Source: JABDIP01 sp965250245 (lineage in GTDB: Bacteria; Pseudomonadota; Alphaproteobacteria; DSM-16000; Inquilinaceae). Taken from it: a DNA stretch of 64,000 bases. The stretch spans positions 3,596,001 to 3,660,000 of the forward strand of contig OZ252296.1 in NCBI GenBank assembly GCA_965250245.1, given 5' to 3'. The notes beneath the pieces are model-generated. The model ran no database searches. It worked only from the letters and a program-made list of their open reading frames with translations, and was not told the origin of the DNA. Numbering within the stretch: the first letter of the stretch is position 1; each line of letters starts with the position of its first letter. Positions 35,752 through 46,378 of the stretch are shown here, one piece after another. Position numbers and translations under genes: made by a program.

Positions 35752-36927
35752 TCAGGTCTCCAGCCGGCAATCGACCCAGGCGCCGGTGCGGCTGCTTTCG
35801 ACCGCGGCTTCGATGAACTTCATGCCCTTGGCACCGTCCAGCGCGGTGGGAAAATCCATGGCCAGCGGGTCGCAGGGCCGGCCGGTGCGGCGGGCGACGA
35901 TGGCCTCGGCGGCATTGGCGTAGAGGTTGGCGAAGGCCTCCTGATAGCCCTCGGGATGGCCGATGCCGATGCGGCTGGCACGTTCCGCTTCCGGCGTCAG
36001 AAGGCCGTCGAGGCGACGGGTCAGCCGCCGCGGAAAATCGCCGTGGCGACGGTGCAGCAGGGCGTTCGGCTCTTCCTGATGCCATTCCAGCCCGCCGGTC
36101 TCGCCGAAGATGCGGAAGGCCAGCCCGTGCTCGCCGCCGGCAGCTGAGTTGGTGACCCACATGGAGCCGCGCGCCCCGCCCTCGTAGCGCGACAGGATGG
36201 CGGCGTAGTCGTCGGCCTCGCGCCCCGGCACGCAACTTCCGACATCGGCCATCACCCGCTCCAGGTCGAGGCCGGTGACGTAGGCACCGAGGTGATGAGC
36301 GTGGGTGCCGATATCGCCGAGCACCAGCGACGCACCGCTGGTCTCCGGATCGAAGCGCCAGCCCGGACCGCCCGGCTGGTCCTCGACCCGGGCGGCCAGA
36401 TGGCCCTGGATGTACTCCAGCTGGACCTGGCGGATCGCGCCGATCTCGCCCGCCTGAACCATGGCGCGGGCCTGCCGCACCATGGGATAGGCGGTGTAAT
36501 TGTGGGTCAGGCAGAAGACCAGCCCGGTGTCGCGGACCTTGGCGACCAGCTTCATCGCATCGTCCATCCGGGTGGTGAGTGGCTTGTCGCAGATGACGTC
36601 GAGGCCGGACTCCAGGCAGGCTTCGGCGATCGGGTAGTGGGTGTCGTTGGGTGTCATGATGGCGACGACGTCGGCGCCGTCGTCCCGCCCGGTCTCAGCA
36701 TCGATCAGGCCGCGCCAATCGGCATAGGCCCGGTCGGCCGCAATCCCGATCTCCGCGGCGGCGGCGCGCGACCGGTCCGCATTGGAGGACAGGACGCCGG
36801 CCACCAGTTCGAAGCGGTCGTCGATCCGTGCCGCGGTGCGATGGACCTGGCCGATGAAGGAGCCGGGGCCACCCCCGATGACGGCCAGGCGCAAGCGCCG
36901 GCCCAGTGCTTGGATGATCGGATTCAT
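35752..36927 (-). CDS. Gfo/Idh/MocA family oxidoreductase
   Basis: A 391-residue NAD(P)-dependent sugar/inositol-type oxidoreductase. The Rossmann motif is LAVIGGGPGSFIGQVH. The EKP-equivalent is VICDKPLTT, where the catalytic Lys lies, and the C-terminal substrate domain includes GDIGTHAHHLGAYVTG with His residues of the active site. Such enzymes oxidise or reduce cyclic polyols and sugars. Substrate unknown. It is transcribed from the LysR gene, whose stop overlaps this ATG by 4 bases (ATGA), so the regulator and enzyme share one transcript. Confidence 0.88.
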   Translation of the reverse strand: MNPIIQALGRRLRLAVIGGGPGSFIGQVHRTAARIDDRFELVAGVLSSNADRSRAAAAEIGIAADRAYADWRGLIDAETGRDDGADVVAIMTPNDTHYPIAEACLESGLDVICDKPLTTRMDDAMKLVAKVRDTGLVFCLTHNYTAYPMVRQARAMVQAGEIGAIRQVQLEYIQGHLAARVEDQPGGPGWRFDPETSGASLVLGDIGTHAHHLGAYVTGLDLERVMADVGSCVPGREADDYAAILSRYEGGARGSMWVTNSAAGGEHGLAFRIFGETGGLEWHQEEPNALLHRRHGDFPRRLTRRLDGLLTPEAERASRIGIGHPEGYQEAFANLYANAAEAIVARRTGRPCDPLAMDFPTALDGAKGMKFIEAAVESSRTGAWVDCRLET

Positions 36928-37877
36928 GTCGGTTGTCTCTCCCGGGCCTTGCGGCCTCTCGGCCCCGATTGTTCGTTCGTCGCGCCTGCCTCGCGCTGGA
37001 TCCAGTCGCGGAAGGCGGCGATATGGGGCCGGTCCGCCCTGCGCTCCGGGCAGACGAGATAGTATTTGAACGGCGGCGCGAAGCTCAGGTCAAAGGGTTT
37101 CACGAGCCGGCCCGAGGCGAGGTCGTCGGCGACGACCGCGGTGCTGCCCAGCGCCACGCCCAGGCCCTCGATCGCCGCGTCCACCGCCATGCCGAACTGC
37201 CCGAACCGCGGCCCCCGGGTCGCGTCGATCTCGGGATGGCCGGCGGCGGTGAGCCACATGCGCCAATCCGGCCAGGACCCGTCATGGGACACCCAGGACA
37301 GGTGCAGCAGCGGGAAGCGGGCCAGGTCCGCGACGGTCCGCAGCGGCGTGTCGCCCTGAAGCAACATTGGGCTGCAGACCGGGAAGACCTCCTCCTCCAT
37401 CAGGATGTCGGTGCGCATTCCGGGATAGTTCCCGGCGCCGTAGCGGATGGCGATGTCGATCCCGTCGGTCTCGAAGTCGGCCAGCGCCTCGGTCGCCTCG
37501 ATCCTGAGGTCGATGCCCGGATGCGCCCGGTAGAAGCGGTCCATACGCGGCATCAGCCATTTGGCGGCCACCGAGGGCGAGACGCTGACCGACAGGACGC
37601 TTTCGTCCTGGCTGCTTTCGATATTGGCGATTCCGTCGGCGAGCCGGTCGAACCCCTCGCTGAAGGCCGGCAGGCTCAACTGCCCGACATCGGTCAGCAG
37701 CAGCGCCCGGTTGAGCCGGCGAAACAGCGGGACGCCGAGGTAATCCTCCAGCGCCTTGACCTGCTGGCTGACCGCCGCCGGGGTCACGTGGAGCTCGGCC
37801 GCGGCCTTGCTGAAGCTCAAATGGCGGCCGGCGGCCTCGAAGGCCCTGAGGGCGTTGAGCGGCGGTAATCGGCGCAT
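36924..37877 (-). CDS. LysR-family transcriptional regulator, GcvA-like
   Basis: A 317-residue regulator. The winged helix-turn-helix is at the N-terminus (LNALRAFEAAGRHLSFSKAA then LHVTPAAVSQQVKALEDYLG). The opening and VSVSPSVAAKWLMPRM are the marks of the GcvA-like subgroup. The rest is a periplasmic-binding-type effector domain. Its stop overlaps the oxidoreductase ATG, so it is the first gene of a two-gene operon. A palindrome at 37913-37928, 36 bp upstream of its start, is a candidate autoregulatory site. The effector molecule cannot be inferred. Confidence 0.93.
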   Translation of the reverse strand: MRRLPPLNALRAFEAAGRHLSFSKAAAELHVTPAAVSQQVKALEDYLGVPLFRRLNRALLLTDVGQLSLPAFSEGFDRLADGIANIESSQDESVLSVSVSPSVAAKWLMPRMDRFYRAHPGIDLRIEATEALADFETDGIDIAIRYGAGNYPGMRTDILMEEEVFPVCSPMLLQGDTPLRTVADLARFPLLHLSWVSHDGSWPDWRMWLTAAGHPEIDATRGPRFGQFGMAVDAAIEGLGVALGSTAVVADDLASGRLVKPFDLSFAPPFKYYLVCPERRADRPHIAAFRDWIQREAGATNEQSGPRGRKARERQPT

Positions 37878-37912
37878 GTTTCAGATTAGATTTGCTTAAG
37901 TGAAGAGCACAA

Positions 37913-37928
37913 ATTCTCGTTTGAGAAT
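37913..37928. promoter_or_regulatory. Candidate operator palindrome between lysR and DUF1127 gene
   Basis: ATTCTC (37913-37918) and GAGAAT (37923-37928) form a perfect inverted repeat with a 4-bp centre in an A+T-rich divergent promoter region. It lies 36 bp from the LysR start codon and 94 bp from the DUF1127 start. LysR proteins often bind such dyads upstream of their own gene. The link is inferred from position. Confidence 0.4.
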
Positions 37929-38021
37929 CCTTTGTAGTCAACACACATATCCGAATACCAACGAAATCTGCGCGACGCAGTCATGTAAGATTTCATTAAC
38001 ACATCCCTATAGGAGGGGACC

Positions 38022-38273
38022 ATGTATCACGCAGTTCACGGATCGCCGCGGTCGGGTATCCCTCCGCTGGTGCGCAGCTGGGCTCCGATCCGCTCGATCC
38101 AGGCCATCGAGCGTGCCCTGTACGGCCTCGTTCACTCCGTCGAGGCGTGGCGCGAGCAGCGCTCGGCCGTCCGCCATCTACAGTCGCTGGACGACCGGAT
38201 GCTCCATGACGTCGGCATCGAACGCCGGGAGATCCCGGAGATCGTTTCCCGGCGGGCCTCCGGCTGGCGGTAG
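38022..38273 (+). CDS. DUF1127 domain small protein
   Basis: An 83-residue basic protein. The C-terminal half (about 43-80) matches DUF1127: EAWREQRSAVRHLQSLDDRMLHDVGIERREI. The Arg-rich, LDDRMLxDVGI-type motif is the family mark. Such small proteins are common in Alphaproteobacteria and have been linked to RNA turnover and to phosphate and carbon metabolism in Agrobacterium. The ATG at 38022 has a perfect AGGAGG at 38011-38016. The upstream region is unusually A+T-rich for this genome. Confidence 0.85.
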   Translation: MYHAVHGSPRSGIPPLVRSWAPIRSIQAIERALYGLVHSVEAWREQRSAVRHLQSLDDRMLHDVGIERREIPEIVSRRASGWR

Positions 38274-38385
38274 GGTCAGCCGTTACCCTGGATCCAAGCC
38301 GGCCGCTGTGACGGCCGTCAGTTTGCACCGGGCGCTTTCGGTGCGATGATCGGTTTCGCATCCCGATCGTCCACCGGAGCGCCCG

Positions 38386-39726
38386 ATGCGCGTCTTGTTC
38401 CTGGAAATCGATACGGAAAGCGACTGGGCGGTCGCCTCGGTCGGCCCCGCCTTCCTGGCCGCCTATCTCCGGCGGCACGGCCATGAGGCCCTGTTCCTCC
38501 GGGCCGGCGTCGATATGCCCAGCGACGCGATCATCGAACATATTGCCGATGCACAGCCCCAACTGATCGGCATCTCCCTCACAACGCGGCAGTGGCAGCG
38601 CGCCAGGCGCCTGATCACCGAGTTGCGCGCCGTGCTGGACATCCCGGTCGTCGCGGGCGGGCTGCACCCGACGTTCTCGCCGGAGGCGGTGCTGGCCCAT
38701 CGCGGCATCGATTTCGTCTGCCTGGGCGAAGGCGAAGCGCCGCTGCTCGATCTGGTCTCCACGCTCCAGGCCGGACGCCGGCCGGAGGATGGCGAGATCG
38801 AGAACATCTGGGTCAAGGGCGGCCAGCGGCCGGCGATGCGGCCGCCGCTGGAGCCCATCGACGACCTGCCCTTCATGGCCCGCGACCTGCTGGACGAGCA
38901 TTACGGCGTCATCCACATGGCGACCCAGCGCGGCTGTCCGTTCCCCTGCACCTATTGCGGGGCGCGGATGTTCAACCAGCTCTACGAGGGCAATGGAACC
39001 TACGGCCGCCGGCGCTCGATCGACAGCGTGATGGCGGAGCTGCGCCAGATCCGCGAGGCGGGGGCGCTGAACTACATCATCTTCCTGGACGACACCTTCA
39101 CCATCAACCACCACTGGGTCGCGGATTTCTGCCGCATCTATGGCGAGGAGCTGGCGATCCCGTTCTCCCTCCACGCGCGGGTGGAGACGGTCAACGAGAA
39201 GATGGTGCATGCCCTGGCGGCGGCCGGCTGCCGGCACATCGTCTATGGCGTGGAAAGCGGCAGCCCGCGGGTGCGTCGGGAGATCATGCGCCGTTCGGCC
39301 ACCAATCAGCGCTTCATCGACGTGTTCCGATGGACCCGGGAAGCCGGCATCATGGTCACGGCCAACTACATACTGGGCATCCCGGGCGAGACCCGGGAGG
39401 AGATGCAGCAGACCATCGACCTGCACCACCAGCTCGAGCCGGCGGATTTCGGCTATTTCGTCTTCTACCCCTACCCTGGCACGGCGCTGTTCGGCCTCTG
39501 CAGGGACGAAGGCTACCTGCCGGACGACTATCTCGACCGCCCGGCCAACCACCGCAACACGATCCTCACCCTGCCCGGCATCACCCAGGACGACATCGAC
39601 GAGTTCTACGATCGCTGGACGGAGATCCGGGTCGCGAACACGCTGAAGCGGTACGGGTCGTCAGAGGCGGCGGAAAACCGCGCCGAGATCACCGACGCCA
39701 TCGAGGCGACGGCGACGGCCGGGTAG
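38386..39726 (+). CDS. B12-binding domain radical SAM protein
   Basis: A 446-residue enzyme. An N-terminal cobalamin-binding-type domain spans roughly 1-130 (VGPAFLAAYLRRHGHEALFL, VVAGGLHPTFSPE, IDFVCLGEGEAPLLDLV). A radical SAM core carries the [4Fe-4S] cysteines C184, C188 and C191 in RGCPFPCTYCGARMF. GVESGSPRVRREIMRR and GIPGETREEM are standard later motifs. This architecture covers methyltransferases and ring-forming enzymes such as hopanoid or porphyrin modifiers. The substrate is not evident. It follows the DUF1127 gene after 112 bp. Confidence 0.88.
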   Translation: MRVLFLEIDTESDWAVASVGPAFLAAYLRRHGHEALFLRAGVDMPSDAIIEHIADAQPQLIGISLTTRQWQRARRLITELRAVLDIPVVAGGLHPTFSPEAVLAHRGIDFVCLGEGEAPLLDLVSTLQAGRRPEDGEIENIWVKGGQRPAMRPPLEPIDDLPFMARDLLDEHYGVIHMATQRGCPFPCTYCGARMFNQLYEGNGTYGRRRSIDSVMAELRQIREAGALNYIIFLDDTFTINHHWVADFCRIYGEELAIPFSLHARVETVNEKMVHALAAAGCRHIVYGVESGSPRVRREIMRRSATNQRFIDVFRWTREAGIMVTANYILGIPGETREEMQQTIDLHHQLEPADFGYFVFYPYPGTALFGLCRDEGYLPDDYLDRPANHRNTILTLPGITQDDIDEFYDRWTEIRVANTLKRYGSSEAAENRAEITDAIEATATAG

Positions 39727-39771
39727 GTTCGGCGGCGACGGGGACCGCCGGACGGGGGCCAGCCGGCCGGA

Positions 39772-40416
39772 TCATTCAGAGGTCTGAATCGACTCAAGCC
39801 TGTTGGTCGATGGGTCCCAGTAGTAGACCACCGCCGCCTTTCCGATGTGCACGATTTCCACGGCGGGGTGCTCAAGCGGGATCTGGAGGAACGGGCCGTC
39901 GATGGACGTGAACCCGATCACCGTCGTGCCAGCATCGACCTGACGCAGGATCACGTAGTCGGTGAAGCCGCGATACGAGAATTCGTCGGCGACCTCGTAG
40001 TGACCGTCAGGCTGCCCCAGCAGGATCGCTAGGATCTGGTACGCCGGCAGGAGTCCGTCTGGCGTCCGCAGCCGCACGGCGTGGTCGACGACCCCGTTGC
40101 CGTCGAAATCGGCGTGGACCCAGGTGAGCGCGGTGGGATCGTTGGATCGTGCCTCTTCATCCAGGAACAGGCCGACATCGGCCTGGTCCAGATCCTGTGT
40201 CTCGACCAGCACGTAGCCGGGGTAAAGGCTCAACATCGGCTCGGGCGGCGGAGCACGCAGTTCCGGTTGCGGCTCCGCCTCTAGCGCTCCGGTGGCATGC
40301 GCCGGTTCTTCGCGCGGTGTTGAGCAGGCTGCGACAAGGCACGCTAGCCCCAATGGTACGGCAAGCCAGCTGCCTGCCGGTCGGAGCAGAATGCTAGTCC
40401 GACACGGGGATCGCAT
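39772..40416 (-). CDS. Lipoprotein with DFDGNG motif (paralogue of upstream gene)
   Basis: A 214-residue lipoprotein. The signal has a basic start, a hydrophobic core (WLAVPLGLACL) and LVAAC, with the acylated Cys near residue 31. The mature part has GYVLVETQDLDQADVGLFL, then VHADFDGNGVVDHAVRLRTP, a calcium-type acidic loop, and ends in KAAVVYYWDPSTNRLESI. The start at 40416 overlaps the upstream gene by 23 bases. The frame is open further up to 40467. Sequence order and motifs match the upstream lipoprotein, so the two are tandem paralogues. No named family. Confidence 0.75.
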   Translation of the reverse strand: MRSPCRTSILLRPAGSWLAVPLGLACLVAACSTPREEPAHATGALEAEPQPELRAPPPEPMLSLYPGYVLVETQDLDQADVGLFLDEEARSNDPTALTWVHADFDGNGVVDHAVRLRTPDGLLPAYQILAILLGQPDGHYEVADEFSYRGFTDYVILRQVDAGTTVIGFTSIDGPFLQIPLEHPAVEIVHIGKAAVVYYWDPSTNRLESIQTSE

Positions 40417-40960
40417 CGAACCGACCAAGGTCGTCGTCCCAGTAGTAGACCGCCGCCGAGGCCTCAAAATATTCGAGAACGACGGCGTCGTTGACCATCG
40501 GCCTGGCCTGCTTGCCGGTGTCGTAGCTCTGGACCGGATGGGCCCACTCTCCGGCCGGGAATGGTGTCAGCAGGACGCGGCCGTTGACGAAACCAAAGCT
40601 TTGGAAATGAGCCAGCTCGTAACGGCCCGCTCCAAAGCTGAGCATGATGGTGAAGACTTCGTCGGCGGCACCCGCACCCGGCGGCGTGCGAAGCAGGGCG
40701 GCATGGTCCAGGGTGCCGTTGCCGTCAAAATCGGCGCGCACCCAGGTTGGCGACTGGCCGACCGAGTGGCGGGAGTTTCTGCTCAGCACCAGTTGAAGGT
40801 CGGGCTCCAGATCCGCGACCTCCATCAAGAGATAGCCTTGGAAATGTGCTGAAAACGGCTCCGGAGTCGATGCGCGGCCTCCGGGCGTTGCGCATCCCAG
40901 GAGCAGCGGCAATACGGCGAGACCAACAAGCAGGCACATTCGGCCCGAGCAACTCGACAT
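40394..40960 (-). CDS. Lipoprotein with DFDGNG motif (paralogue of downstream gene)
   Basis: A 188-residue lipoprotein with signal MSSCSGRMCLLVGLAVLPLLLGC, the acylated Cys being residue 23. The mature part parallels its neighbour: GYLLMEVADLEPDLQLVL, VRADFDGNGTLDHAALLRTP and SAAVYYWDDDLGRFDAI. The shared DFDGNGxxDHA loop could bind calcium, as in EF-hand-like loops; that is a guess. Both are encoded just downstream of glmS on the same strand but separated from it by 70 bp. Function unknown. Confidence 0.75.
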   Translation of the reverse strand: MSSCSGRMCLLVGLAVLPLLLGCATPGGRASTPEPFSAHFQGYLLMEVADLEPDLQLVLSRNSRHSVGQSPTWVRADFDGNGTLDHAALLRTPPGAGAADEVFTIMLSFGAGRYELAHFQSFGFVNGRVLLTPFPAGEWAHPVQSYDTGKQARPMVNDAVVLEYFEASAAVYYWDDDLGRFDAIPVSD

Positions 40961-41030
40961 GGCGCCCCCAACGGACTGCTACCCTGGGTGACGCTAGCCT
41001 CCAGACTTTTACACTCCGTTACTTCCTGCC

Positions 41031-42854
<1,824 letters not shown>

Positions 42855-42879
42855 GGCGTTCTCCTTGGGTGGGGTCCGG

Positions 42880-44235
42880 CTATTTGCCGCGCTTGGCCTT
42901 CTCGGCCGATTTGCGGGCCCGGTAGCGCTTGGCCGCGCCCGGCTTCTCGACCTGCTCGCCGCGGGCCACTGCCAGGGCGTCGTCGGCCACGTCGCGCACG
43001 ATGACGCTGCCGGCCCCGACATTGGCCCGGTCGCCGACCCGCACGGGCGCGGCCAGGGCGGTGTTGGAGCCGATGAAAGCCTCCTCACCGATCTCGGTGC
43101 GGTGCTTCAGGTAGCCGTCGTAATTGCAGGTGATGGTGCCGGCGCCGATATTGGCGCGGGCGCCGATCCCGGCATCGCCGAGATAGCTCAGATGATTGGC
43201 CTTGGCGCCCTCGCCCAGGGTGGCGTTCTTGACCTCGACGAAATTGCCGACCCGGGCGTTGGGCCCGATGTCAGCGCCGGGGCGCAGCCGCGCGAAGGGG
43301 CCGACGATGGCGCCGCGGCGCAAGGTGGCACCCTCGATGTGGCTGAAGGCACGGATCTCGACATCGTCCTCGACCGTTACGCCGGGGCCGAAGACGACCG
43401 ACGGGCCGATGGTGACATCGCGGCCGAGCACGGTGTCGAACGACAGGAAGACCGAGGCCGGATCGATCATCGTGGCGCCGCCCGCCATGGCGGCGGCGCG
43501 CAGGCGGTCCTGCATGAAGGCCTCGGCCATCGCCAGCTCGGCGCGGGAATTGATCCCGTGGACCTCCAGCGCGCTGCCCTCGACGACGGCGCAGCGATGC
43601 CCCGCCGCTCGGGCGACGGCCACCGCGTCGGTCAGGTAGAACTCCGATTGCGCGTTGCCGTCGCCGATGCCGTCGAGGAGTTCGGGTAGACGGGCGCCGT
43701 CGAACGCCATCAGCCCGCCATTGCACAGGCCGATGGCCTTCTGCTCCGGCGTCGCATCGGCGAATTCGACGATCGCCTCCAGGCTCCCGGCGTCGTCGAG
43801 CACCAGCCGGCCATACTGCGCCGGATCGTCCGGGCGCATGCCGAGCACGACGACGGCCGGGTCGTCGGTTTCCCGCCGGCGGCCGACCATGCGCTGCAGG
43901 GAGTCGACGGTGATCAGCGGCGTATCGCCGAAGACCACCAGCACATCGCCGGAGAACCCGGACAGGTATTCGGCCGCGGCCCGGACGGCATCGGCGGTGC
44001 CCCGCTGCCGCTGCTGTATGGCGCTGTCCCAGGGCGCGACCGCGTCGGCGACCGGCTCCATCTCTGGACCCACCACGATGATCGCGCGGTCCGGCGCCAG
44101 GGCATTCACGACATCGGCGACATGGCGGATCATCGGCTGCCCGGCGATCGGGTGCAGCACCTTGGGCGTGCGGGACTTCAGACGTGTGCCCTTGCCGGCG
44201 GCAAGGACAAGGCAGGCCAGTTCGCGTTCAGGCAT
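42880..44235 (-). CDS. glmU: Bifunctional UDP-N-acetylglucosamine pyrophosphorylase / glucosamine-1-phosphate N-acetyltransferase
   Basis: A 451-residue two-domain enzyme. The N-terminal uridylyltransferase domain has [19 protein letters not shown] (about 11-29) and the UTP-binding [20 protein letters not shown] follows. The C-terminal left-handed beta-helix carries hexapeptide repeats ([32 protein letters not shown]) and binds acetyl-CoA. The ATG at 44235 gives [14 protein letters not shown]. It precedes glmS in the same operon; together with phosphoglucosamine mutase they make UDP-GlcNAc for peptidoglycan and LPS. Confidence 0.97.
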   Translation of the reverse strand: MPERELACLVLAAGKGTRLKSRTPKVLHPIAGQPMIRHVADVVNALAPDRAIIVVGPEMEPVADAVAPWDSAIQQRQRGTADAVRAAAEYLSGFSGDVLVVFGDTPLITVDSLQRMVGRRRETDDPAVVVLGMRPDDPAQYGRLVLDDAGSLEAIVEFADATPEQKAIGLCNGGLMAFDGARLPELLDGIGDGNAQSEFYLTDAVAVARAAGHRCAVVEGSALEVHGINSRAELAMAEAFMQDRLRAAAMAGGATMIDPASVFLSFDTVLGRDVTIGPSVVFGPGVTVEDDVEIRAFSHIEGATLRRGAIVGPFARLRPGADIGPNARVGNFVEVKNATLGEGAKANHLSYLGDAGIGARANIGAGTITCNYDGYLKHRTEIGEEAFIGSNTALAAPVRVGDRANVGAGSVIVRDVADDALAVARGEQVEKPGAAKRYRARKSAEKAKRGK

Positions 44236-44471
44236 TCGGGTCCGGTGTTGTCGGCGTCGCGGGCGCTCGGGCAATCGTGCCGATGCGCGCTGCCGGGGTC
44301 GTGCTCCGGATTGCTAGGCTGGATTGAGAATTTGCCGGAGGCATGGCAACCCGTTGGTGCCACAATGGCAATCGGCGCCAAAATAAACTTTTGTTGCCGA
44401 TTCCTACAGGCGACCCTATTGGATTGTCAGATACGGCTCAGAAGCGGCCGGCGGGACGGGGTGGACACGGC

Positions 44472-44735
44472 ATGGCGATGAAGGAACTTGGCGAGGCGAT
44501 CCAGGCGAGCAGCAAACCGCCCAGGGTCGCGTTTCTCGGCTTCGATCTCTGGCTGGAAGTCTACGGCAGCGGCAAGGTCCGCAACCAAGCCTTCAAGAAG
44601 GGCGGCGACATCGCCTCCAAGGAGGACGCCGAAGACAAGGCGGTGATCACCGTCCTGATGCCGGTGGTGGGCCGCAACATCGTGATCAGCTTCGATCCCA
44701 CGCTTGGCCCGGACGAGTACCGGCTGGCATCATGA
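44472..44735 (+). CDS. Small protein of unknown function upstream of PAAR gene
   Basis: An 87-residue protein with no signal peptide, beginning MAMKELGEAIQ. It reads as a compact alpha/beta domain: an N-terminal helix, a strand FLGFDLWLEVYG, a basic turn (KVRNQAFKKGGD), and strands DKAVITVLMPVVGRNIVISFD. The ATG at 44472 gives the shortest sensible reading; an in-frame ATG at 44343 adds 43 low-complexity residues. I do not recognise a family. Its position 139 bp before the PAAR gene, on the same strand, suggests but does not prove a shared role. Confidence 0.55.
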   Translation: MAMKELGEAIQASSKPPRVAFLGFDLWLEVYGSGKVRNQAFKKGGDIASKEDAEDKAVITVLMPVVGRNIVISFDPTLGPDEYRLAS

Positions 44736-44874
44736 CCCCGGTGCCCTGGCCCAATCCGGAATCCCGTCGGGTGTGTCGAGCGACACACCTGCCCCGCCCG
44801 GAGCCTGCTAGGATGCCCGCAGAGTTGCGGATCGGCCGTCGCGGTCGGAACAGAAGTGCCCAGGAGACGAATTC

Positions 44875-45261
44875 GTGAGCCCTCCCGCCGCCCGGATCGG
44901 CGATATGGTCCTGCAGACCGCGCCGCACTGCCACGCACCGATCCACCCGCCCGCGCCGACCCCGACTCCCGTGCCGCATCCGGCTCTTCCGCTGAACATC
45001 ATCAAAGGTGAGTTCACGGTGCTGGTCGGCGGTCCGCCGGCGGCCCGCATCACCGACATGACCCGGCCCTGCATGCTCATTCCCTGCGTGCCCGGTGGCC
45101 CGGGCATCATCGCCAAGGGGTCGGCGACCGTGATGATCGGCAAGCTGCCGGCGGCCAGGGTCGGCGACATGACCAGTCATCCCGCCTGCGTCGCGCCCAT
45201 TCCGTCACCGACCGGGAACATCATACCGCCAGGCTGCGTGACCGTGATGATCGGCGGCTGA
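44875..45261 (+). CDS. PAAR domain-containing protein
   Basis: A 128-residue protein with the two-part PAAR layout. PPAARIGDMVLQTAPHCHAP opens the first repeat, followed by a Pro-rich stretch. GGPPAARITDMTRPCM is the second, and VMIGKLPAARVGDMTSHPAC is a third PAAR-like turn. The alanine-arginine turns and conserved His/Cys residues are the usual zinc-binding tip features. PAAR proteins cap the VgrG spike of type VI secretion and related contractile systems. The GTG start at 44875 has AGGAG at 44862. No vgrG, hcp or tss gene is in the window, so its machinery is elsewhere or lost. Confidence 0.85.
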   Translation: MSPPAARIGDMVLQTAPHCHAPIHPPAPTPTPVPHPALPLNIIKGEFTVLVGGPPAARITDMTRPCMLIPCVPGGPGIIAKGSATVMIGKLPAARVGDMTSHPACVAPIPSPTGNIIPPGCVTVMIGG

Positions 45262-45268
45262 GCGTCCG

Positions 45269-46360
45269 TTGCGACTGAGCCACTTCGAAGCCCTGGCACC
45301 GATCTGCCCGCGCTGCCGGGCGCAATCGGGGTTGGAAAGTCCGGTGGTGCTGTCCGCCGTGCTCAAGGAATCCGGCGGCCATGTCGTCGAGGGCGTCCTG
45401 CATTGCAGCAATCCCGCCTGCTATATGGAATTCCCGATCGTCGACGGCATTCCGATCCTGGTGCCGAACGTGGCCGGCTATCTGAGCGACAACGTGCCGG
45501 CGCTGATGGCGCGTACGGACCTGTCGGAAACCATCGAGAGCATCCTGGGTGATTGCGCCGGCCCCGGCTCCACCTTCGACACCCAGCGCCAGCACATCAG
45601 CACCTATGCCTGGGACAGCTATGGCGACCTGGACCCCGCGGAGAGCCCGCAATCGCGCTATGGCGATGCCGAACCGGGCGCCGTCGTGCGGTGCCTTGAC
45701 GCTGGCCTCGCGCTCACCGGTTCGACACCGGAATCGCCGGCGATCGACATCGGCTGTTCGGTAGGCCGCACCAGCTTCGAGTTGGCGCAGCGCAGCGACG
45801 GGCTCGTCCTGGGCGTGGACCTGCATCTGCCGATGCTGCGGATGGCCCGGCAGGTGCTGGAAACCGGCGTGGTCCGCTATCCTCGCCGGCGGGTCGGCAT
45901 CGTCTATGACCGCCGTGAGTTCCAGGTTTCCTTCGCCGAGGCCGAGCGGGTGGATTTTTGGGCCTGCGACGCCCTGGCGCCGCCGTTTCGCGATCGGCAG
46001 TTCAGCACCGCCGCCGCGCTCAACGTGTTCGATTGCCTGCAGTCGCCGCGGGATTTCCTGGACCAGCTAAGCCGCCTGTTGCGGCCCGGCGGCACCGCCG
46101 TCCTATCGACACCCTATGACTGGTCGACCGGTGCCACGCCGGTCGAGACCTGGATCGGCGGGCATTCCCAGCGCGGACCGGATGCCGGCGCCAGCGAGCC
46201 CTTCGTGCGGGCGCTGCTCACCGAAGGGGCGCACCCGCAATCGGTCTCCGGTCTGAAGATCCTTGGCGAGATCGCCGATTTTCCCTGGCAGGCCCGGCTG
46301 CACGACCGCAGCACCGTGGCCTATGCGGCCCACGTCCTGGCGCTTCGCGCCGAGGCCTAG
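45269..46360 (+). CDS. SAM-dependent methyltransferase with N-terminal zinc ribbon
   Basis: A 363-residue protein. A Trm112-like zinc ribbon comes first (CPRC at 13-16, CSNPAC near 46-51, followed by FPIVDGIPILVP), then a class I methyltransferase. Motif I is AIDIGCSVGRTSFELA. An acidic residue follows in VLGVDLHLPML, and LRPGGTAVLSTPYDW forms the later strands. The start is TTG at 45269, 8 bp after the PAAR stop. Starting at the first ATG (residue 53) would delete the zinc ribbon, so TTG is preferred. Tight spacing implies co-translation with the PAAR protein. Substrate unknown; it could be an effector or a housekeeping enzyme. Confidence 0.8.
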   Translation: MRLSHFEALAPICPRCRAQSGLESPVVLSAVLKESGGHVVEGVLHCSNPACYMEFPIVDGIPILVPNVAGYLSDNVPALMARTDLSETIESILGDCAGPGSTFDTQRQHISTYAWDSYGDLDPAESPQSRYGDAEPGAVVRCLDAGLALTGSTPESPAIDIGCSVGRTSFELAQRSDGLVLGVDLHLPMLRMARQVLETGVVRYPRRRVGIVYDRREFQVSFAEAERVDFWACDALAPPFRDRQFSTAAALNVFDCLQSPRDFLDQLSRLLRPGGTAVLSTPYDWSTGATPVETWIGGHSQRGPDAGASEPFVRALLTEGAHPQSVSGLKILGEIADFPWQARLHDRSTVAYAAHVLALRAEA

Positions 46361-46378
46361 ATCAGGCTCCAGGGCCGG

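Noticed and set aside
42855..42879. glmS ribozyme/riboswitch upstream of glmS
   Set aside because: Only 25 bp separate glmU and glmS, and glmS ribozymes are known mainly from Gram-positive bacteria. There is no room for one.
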